Origin: Holophagaceae bacterium UBA692
GTDB taxonomy: Bacteria > Acidobacteriota > Holophagae > Holophagales > Holophagaceae
Length of the DNA: 9,300 bases
Direction: 5' to 3'
NCBI GenBank assembly: GCA_002297665.1
Contig: DBMS01000243.1
Span: 1-9,300, forward strand
In this document: positions 7,068 to 9,300 of the stretch, one piece after another
Position numbering within the stretch: position 1 is the stretch's first letter
Layout: every line of letters begins with the position of its first letter
Notes under the pieces: generated by a model
Database searches by the model: none
Seen by the model: only the letters and a program-made list of their open reading frames with translations
What the model was told of the DNA's origin: nothing
Position numbers and translations under genes: made by a program

Positions 7068-7482
7068 AGCCGAATTCCCGGGCGTAGTCCACGGCCTTCT
7101 TGCCGGTGACGTCGGTGATGGAGGGATCGGCCTTGGCCTTGAGCAGGTCGGCGACGATCTCATCATGGCCGTAGTAGGCCGCGAGGATCAGCGCGGACAC
7201 GCCCGGCTTGTAGCGCCCGTATTCCTTGAGGGTCAGGGCGTTGGGGTCCGCGCCCTGCTCCAGGAGCCACTTCACGAGGGGCGGGTGCCCGTAGTAGGCG
7301 GCCCACACCAGGGGCGTCCAGCCCCACTTGTCCACCTCGTTCACCTTCTCCCCGGATGCCACCAGGTCCTTGGCCTTCTGGAGGTTGCCGTCCACGACGG
7401 CCCGGGAGAGCTTGGTGCCGGCCTGGAGCCCGGAGGCTCCGAGGAGGATGGCGGCGGCGGCGAGAAGGGGGGCGAGTCTCAT
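7036..7482 (-). CDS. Small exported ankyrin-repeat protein
   Basis: This is a 148-residue protein with a signal peptide (MRLAPLLAAAAILLGASGLQAG, cleavage probably after about residue 21) followed by ankyrin repeats. Two are clear: WGWTPLVWAAYYGHPPLVKW onward (53-83) and GVSALILAAYYGHDEIVADL onward (94-124), both with AAYYGH helices. Flanking copies at about 23-52 and 126-146 are degenerate caps. Ankyrin repeats bind proteins, so a periplasmic binding or scaffold role is likely, but the partner is unknown. The ATG at 7482 has AGGAG six bases upstream. It lies 55 bases downstream of the acyl carrier protein gene on the same strand and may share its transcript or use its own promoter at about 7514-7519. 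Nothing ties it directly to lipid metabolism; it may simply be a neighbour. Confidence 0.85.
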   Translation of the reverse strand: MRLAPLLAAAAILLGASGLQAGTKLSRAVVDGNLQKAKDLVASGEKVNEVDKWGWTPLVWAAYYGHPPLVKWLLEQGADPNALTLKEYGRYKPGVSALILAAYYGHDEIVADLLKAKADPSITDVTGKKAVDYAREFGFTKCVELLSR

Positions 7483-7513
7483 GGTCCACTCCTGGCTGAT
7501 TGGAATAAACCAG

Positions 7514-7519
7514 TGTATA
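7514..7519 (-). promoter_or_regulatory. Possible -10 element for ankyrin gene
   Basis: The 55-base gap 7483-7537 is relatively AT-rich and holds TATACA on the minus strand (7519-7514), a fair -10 match that would give a leader of roughly 25 bases. No good -35 is visible, so it may be chance; the gap also contains the AGGAG ribosome site next to the start. Confidence 0.3.
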
Positions 7520-7537
7520 CCGCTCGATCCTGCGGAT

Positions 7538-7801
7538 TCACCCGGTTTCTCCGCTCCCTTCGGAGAGCCAGGCGGCCAGGGCTTTCACGGTGCCCAGCCG
7601 CCCCTGCAGGGAGCCGGCCTCCTCCACCGCGGCGCCGTAGCGGCGCTTCAGGGCCATGGCCAATTCCAGCGCATCCACAGAGTCCAGGCCCAGCCCCCCC
7701 TTGAACAGCGGCTGGTCGTCGCCGATGTCCCCGGGCAGGAGGTCCTCCAGGTCCAGGGTCTCGATGATGAAGGCCTTCAGTTCAAGCGTCGTGGGAGCCA
7801 T
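7538..7801 (-). CDS. Acyl carrier protein
   Basis: This 87-residue acidic protein has the typical acyl carrier fold: helix 1 (LELKAFIIETL), an acidic loop, then GLGLDSVDALELAMALKRRYG (36-56), where S41 in the L-D-S-V motif is the site for the 4'-phosphopantetheine arm. It carries growing or finished acyl chains as thioesters in the cytoplasm. It is a separate stand-alone ACP that overlaps the upstream PlsC-type acyltransferase by 20 bases and has AGGAG four bases before its ATG. No ketosynthase or other fatty acid genes that normally flank the housekeeping acpP are present, so this is more likely a dedicated ACP for a special lipid or polyketide; that is inference. It could instead belong to a chain-building set outside the window. 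Confidence 0.92.
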   Translation of the reverse strand: MAPTTLELKAFIIETLDLEDLLPGDIGDDQPLFKGGLGLDSVDALELAMALKRRYGAAVEEAGSLQGRLGTVKALAAWLSEGSGETG

Positions 7802-8573
7802 GGCTCTCCTCGTGGAAGCGGCTCTCCAGGAGCCGCGTGAGGGCCCGGGCCTCCCGGGGGCGGTCCTGCTCCGGGGCCGCGGCGGCGTGCACCCAGGCGT
7901 CGAACACGAAGCGGAACGTGCAGGTGGGGGCCGGGACCATGTACCAACGGTCGCCCTTGGCCAGGAGGGGCGGGTCCACCGAGACGCGCACCGGCAGGAT
8001 GGGGGCGCCCGTGCGCAGGGCCAGGTGGGCCGGGCCCCGCTTGAACTTGAGGGGCTGTCCCACCCGGGTGCGGCCCCCTTCGGGGAAGATCACGAGGTTC
8101 CGGCCCGAAGCCAGGGCCAGGCCGCAGTGCTCCAGGACCCGCTCCGGGTCCTGGTTGTTGATGAAGCCCGCGGCCCGCACGAGGGGGCCGAAGAAGGGGT
8201 TGTTCCACACCGCCTCCTTGACCACGCACACCGTGTCGGGCAGCAGGGCGATGAGGATGACGATATCCAGATACGACGGATGGTTCGCCAGGATGAGGGT
8301 GCCCTTGAGGACCGGCGGCTGCCCCTGGGTCACCACCTTCAGGATCCCGGAGGCCTCCAGGCCGAAGACGAAGAGCCTGAAGAAGCGCCGGATGATGCGC
8401 GCCGCCCGTCGGCGGCGGGCTTCCTGTCCGCCCGGCATGACGGCCAGGACGGGCCGGATCAGAAGCGTGCACAGGCAGCCGCCCACACCCAGGAGGGTGA
8501 AGAGGATTCCGCTGGTGAGGATCTTCCCCGCTTGTCGCAGGCGCGGGGGCAGGTGGGACGGAGGGGCGGCCAT
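7782..8573 (-). CDS. 1-acyl-glycerol-3-phosphate acyltransferase-like (PlsC family)
   Basis: The protein has 263 residues from the ATG at 8573. A hydrophobic segment near the N-terminus (about 19-46) anchors it to the membrane. The PlsC signature NHPSYLD (97-103) gives the catalytic H98 and D103, and FPEGGRTR (163-170) is the acceptor-phosphate-binding motif. The reaction is transfer of an acyl chain from acyl-ACP or acyl-CoA to a lysophosphatidate-like acceptor. An in-frame ATG at 8594 would add seven residues, but that extra stretch uses TTA, GCA and CCA codons, is AT-rich like a promoter, and has no ribosome site, so 8573 is preferred (not certain). Its last 20 bases overlap the ACP gene, a strong sign that the two work together, perhaps with this ACP as acyl donor. 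The C-terminal tail (about 225-263) is polar and not recognisable. It is a different subfamily from the LpxL-like enzyme at 690-1604. Confidence 0.9.
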   Translation of the reverse strand: MAAPPSHLPPRLRQAGKILTSGILFTLLGVGGCLCTLLIRPVLAVMPGGQEARRRRAARIIRRFFRLFVFGLEASGILKVVTQGQPPVLKGTLILANHPSYLDIVILIALLPDTVCVVKEAVWNNPFFGPLVRAAGFINNQDPERVLEHCGLALASGRNLVIFPEGGRTRVGQPLKFKRGPAHLALRTGAPILPVRVSVDPPLLAKGDRWYMVPAPTCTFRFVFDAWVHAAAAPEQDRPREARALTRLLESRFHEESHGSHDA

Positions 8574-8601
8574 GGGGAATGGTAAGTATGCCATTGCGGG
8601 C

Positions 8602-8607
8602 TAGAAT
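8602..8607 (+). promoter_or_regulatory. -10 element for the small repeat-protein gene
   Basis: TAGAAT matches five of six bases of the -10 consensus and lies 17 bases before the ATG at 8625, giving a short leader of about 11 bases that just contains the GGGGAGGGGG ribosome site. The best -35 candidate (ATGGTA, 8579-8584, spacing 17) is poor. The AT-rich stretch at 8578-8607 also faces the acyltransferase gene on the other strand. Confidence 0.4.
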
Positions 8608-8624
8608 GTGGCGGGGAGGGGGCC

Positions 8625-8924
8625 ATGGTGAAGGGACTGATCGTGACGGCCCTGGTGCTTTCGGGTGCCGCCGTGGGCGCCCAGGAGGAGAAGCCGGGCG
8701 TGGTGGAGGGCGTCAAGGAGGCGGGCAAGGAGGTCGGCCACGCCGTGAAGAAGGGCGCCAAGGCCGTGGGACAGGCCGCCAAGAAAACCGGGAAAGCCGT
8801 GGGCAAGGGCGCGAAGACCGCCGGGAAGGCGGTCGGTGAAGGCGCCAGGAAGGTCGGCCACGGTTTCCGGGACGGGGCGAAGGACGTGGGCCATGGGGTG
8901 AAGAAGGCGGTGAAGGGGGAGTAG
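8625..8924 (+). CDS. Small exported Lys/Gly/Ala-rich protein of 11-residue repeats
   Basis: This 99-residue protein opens with a signal peptide (MVKGLIVTALVLSGAAVGAQ, about 1-19). From residue 32 to 97 it is made of six consecutive 11-residue units of pattern x-x-G-K-x-V-G-x-x-A-K, with a weaker seventh unit at 21-31. Units begin at residues 32, 43, 54, 65, 76 and 87. Lysines and valines at fixed positions predict a basic amphipathic helix of 11-residue periodicity, as in LEA-like and apolipoprotein-like proteins, though glycine is frequent. It has no cysteine or aromatic core beyond one phenylalanine, so it is probably disordered until bound. A role in binding membranes, lipopolysaccharide, nucleic acid or in stress protection is possible; none is shown. 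The start is supported by a strong GGGGAGGGGG just upstream. I do not recognise a named family. Confidence 0.8.
   Translation: MVKGLIVTALVLSGAAVGAQEEKPGVVEGVKEAGKEVGHAVKKGAKAVGQAAKKTGKAVGKGAKTAGKAVGEGARKVGHGFRDGAKDVGHGVKKAVKGE
8718..8915 (+). repeat. Six in-frame 33-base coding repeats
   Basis: Six tandem 33-base units encode the 11-residue repeats of the small exported protein. They are diverged at the DNA level yet stay in perfect register without insertions, which suggests selection on the helix periodicity rather than recent duplication. Confidence 0.7.
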
Positions 8925-8943
8925 GCGGCGCCGGCGCGGCCCG

Positions 8944-9300
8944 TCAAGCCCTCGTCACGTCGGGCTGGGCGCCTGGCAGCATCCGGGCCAGGAGCCCATC
9001 CAGCGCGGTCAGGCTGGCCTCCCCCAGGAGTCCGTGGTCGTCATCCACTTCCAGGAGGACCGCGCCTTCGTGCCGGCGCGCGAAAGCCCTGCTTTCCTCC
9101 ACCGGCACGGATTCGTCCCGGGTGCCGTGGAGGATCGCCAGGGGCGCCTCCAGCCGCCACTGCCGGTCGCCGGCCCAGGCCGGCAGGTCCGCCAGCAGGT
9201 CCGGCCCCAGGGTGGTCCAGGCGTTGCGCGCGTGGTGGTAGATCGGCATCCGCCCGCGGCGGCGGTAGCCGGCCCAGCGCGGCCCCTCCAGGCGCCGGGC
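8944..9300 (-). CDS. Alpha/beta hydrolase (N-terminal part off window)
   Basis: The last 118 residues of an alpha/beta hydrolase are visible; the frame is open to the window edge, so the true start lies beyond it. The segment LAILHGTRDESVPVEESRAF is the family's strand and turn carrying the catalytic aspartate (in GTRDESVP), and DDDHGL near the end carries the catalytic histidine. The nucleophile serine elbow would be upstream and is not seen. Such proteins are esterases, thioesterases or related hydrolases; an S9-peptidase-like or acyl-ester hydrolase role cannot be separated here. An in-frame ATG at 9249 is internal, because the family core needs the missing N-terminal half. It ends 20 bases from the convergent small repeat-protein gene. 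Whether it belongs to the lipid cluster is unknown. Confidence 0.85.
   Translation of the reverse strand, partial: ARRLEGPRWAGYRRRGRMPIYHHARNAWTTLGPDLLADLPAWAGDRQWRLEAPLAILHGTRDESVPVEESRAFARRHEGAVLLEVDDDHGLLGEASLTALDGLLARMLPGAQPDVTRA

Noticed and set aside
7036..7482. Ankyrin protein as a toxin-immunity or effector element
   Set aside because: No toxin, secretion or recombination-hotspot gene is nearby; the signal peptide and small size fit an ordinary exported binding protein.
8574..8594. Upstream ATG at 8594 as start of the PlsC-type gene
   Set aside because: The extra seven codons include codons rare in this DNA and an AT-rich promoter-like stretch, with no ribosome site. Kept only as an alternative.
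8928..8937. Perfect palindrome GCGCCGGCGC between two convergent stop codons, possible terminator
   Set aside because: The stem is short, has no loop and no T-run follows; in DNA this GC-rich such palindromes are expected by chance.
8459..8947. Minus-strand open frame with Pro/Thr/Phe-rich repeats over the small exported protein
   Set aside because: Its repeats are just the antisense of the 11-residue units. The plus strand has a signal peptide, ribosome site and -10 element.

Overview
This is a dense, very GC-rich bacterial window (about 70% G+C by eye, not computed). It holds eleven protein genes, two of them cut by the window edges, with almost no intergenic space. There are no RNA genes, insertion sequences, CRISPR arrays or attachment sites that I can see. 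The content (an LpxL-type lipid acyltransferase, exported proteins, lipid-linked sugar enzymes) points to a Gram-negative, probably anaerobic or microaerophilic soil or sediment bacterium. The general style resembles Acidobacteriota of the Holophaga/Geothrix kind, but no taxonomic marker is present, so that placement is a low-confidence guess.

Layout. A divergent promoter region at about 4396-4462 feeds two operons. To the left, on the minus strand, lie two tandem radical SAM proteins with N-terminal cobalamin-binding-like domains (4395-3049 and 3055-1601), an LpxL/HtrB-like acyltransferase (1604-690) and a GT1-type glycosyltransferase that runs off the window (679-1). The first three overlap by 4-7 bases and use GTG starts at both internal junctions; the fourth begins 10 bases after the third stops. 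To the right, on the plus strand, lie a membrane-anchored NodB-type polysaccharide deacetylase fused to a SAM-dependent methyltransferase (4463-5914) and a GT2 glycosyltransferase fused to a DUF2062 membrane domain (5907-7067).

A third block reads leftward from about 8.6 kb: a PlsC-type acyltransferase (8573-7782), an acyl carrier protein overlapping it by 20 bases (7801-7538), and a small exported ankyrin-repeat protein (7482-7036) whose 3' end overlaps the convergent GT2 gene by 32 bases. Divergent from this block is a small exported protein (8625-8924) built of 11-residue repeats. The window closes with the C-terminal part of an alpha/beta hydrolase on the minus strand (9300-8944).

How the genes may work together (inference). 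A dedicated acyl carrier protein, two different acyltransferases, two glycosyltransferases, a sugar/polysaccharide deacetylase, a methyltransferase and two cobalamin-type radical SAM enzymes together look like a pathway for a specialised glycosylated lipid. The ACP would carry an acyl or polyketide chain, the acyltransferases would move it to a glycerol or sugar acceptor, the glycosyltransferases and deacetylase-methyltransferase would decorate the head group, and the radical SAM enzymes would do chemistry on unactivated carbon, such as C-methylation or C-C bond formation. The product is unknown. No ketosynthase, ketoreductase, dehydratase or AMP-ligase is visible here, so chain-building genes, if they exist, must lie outside the window.
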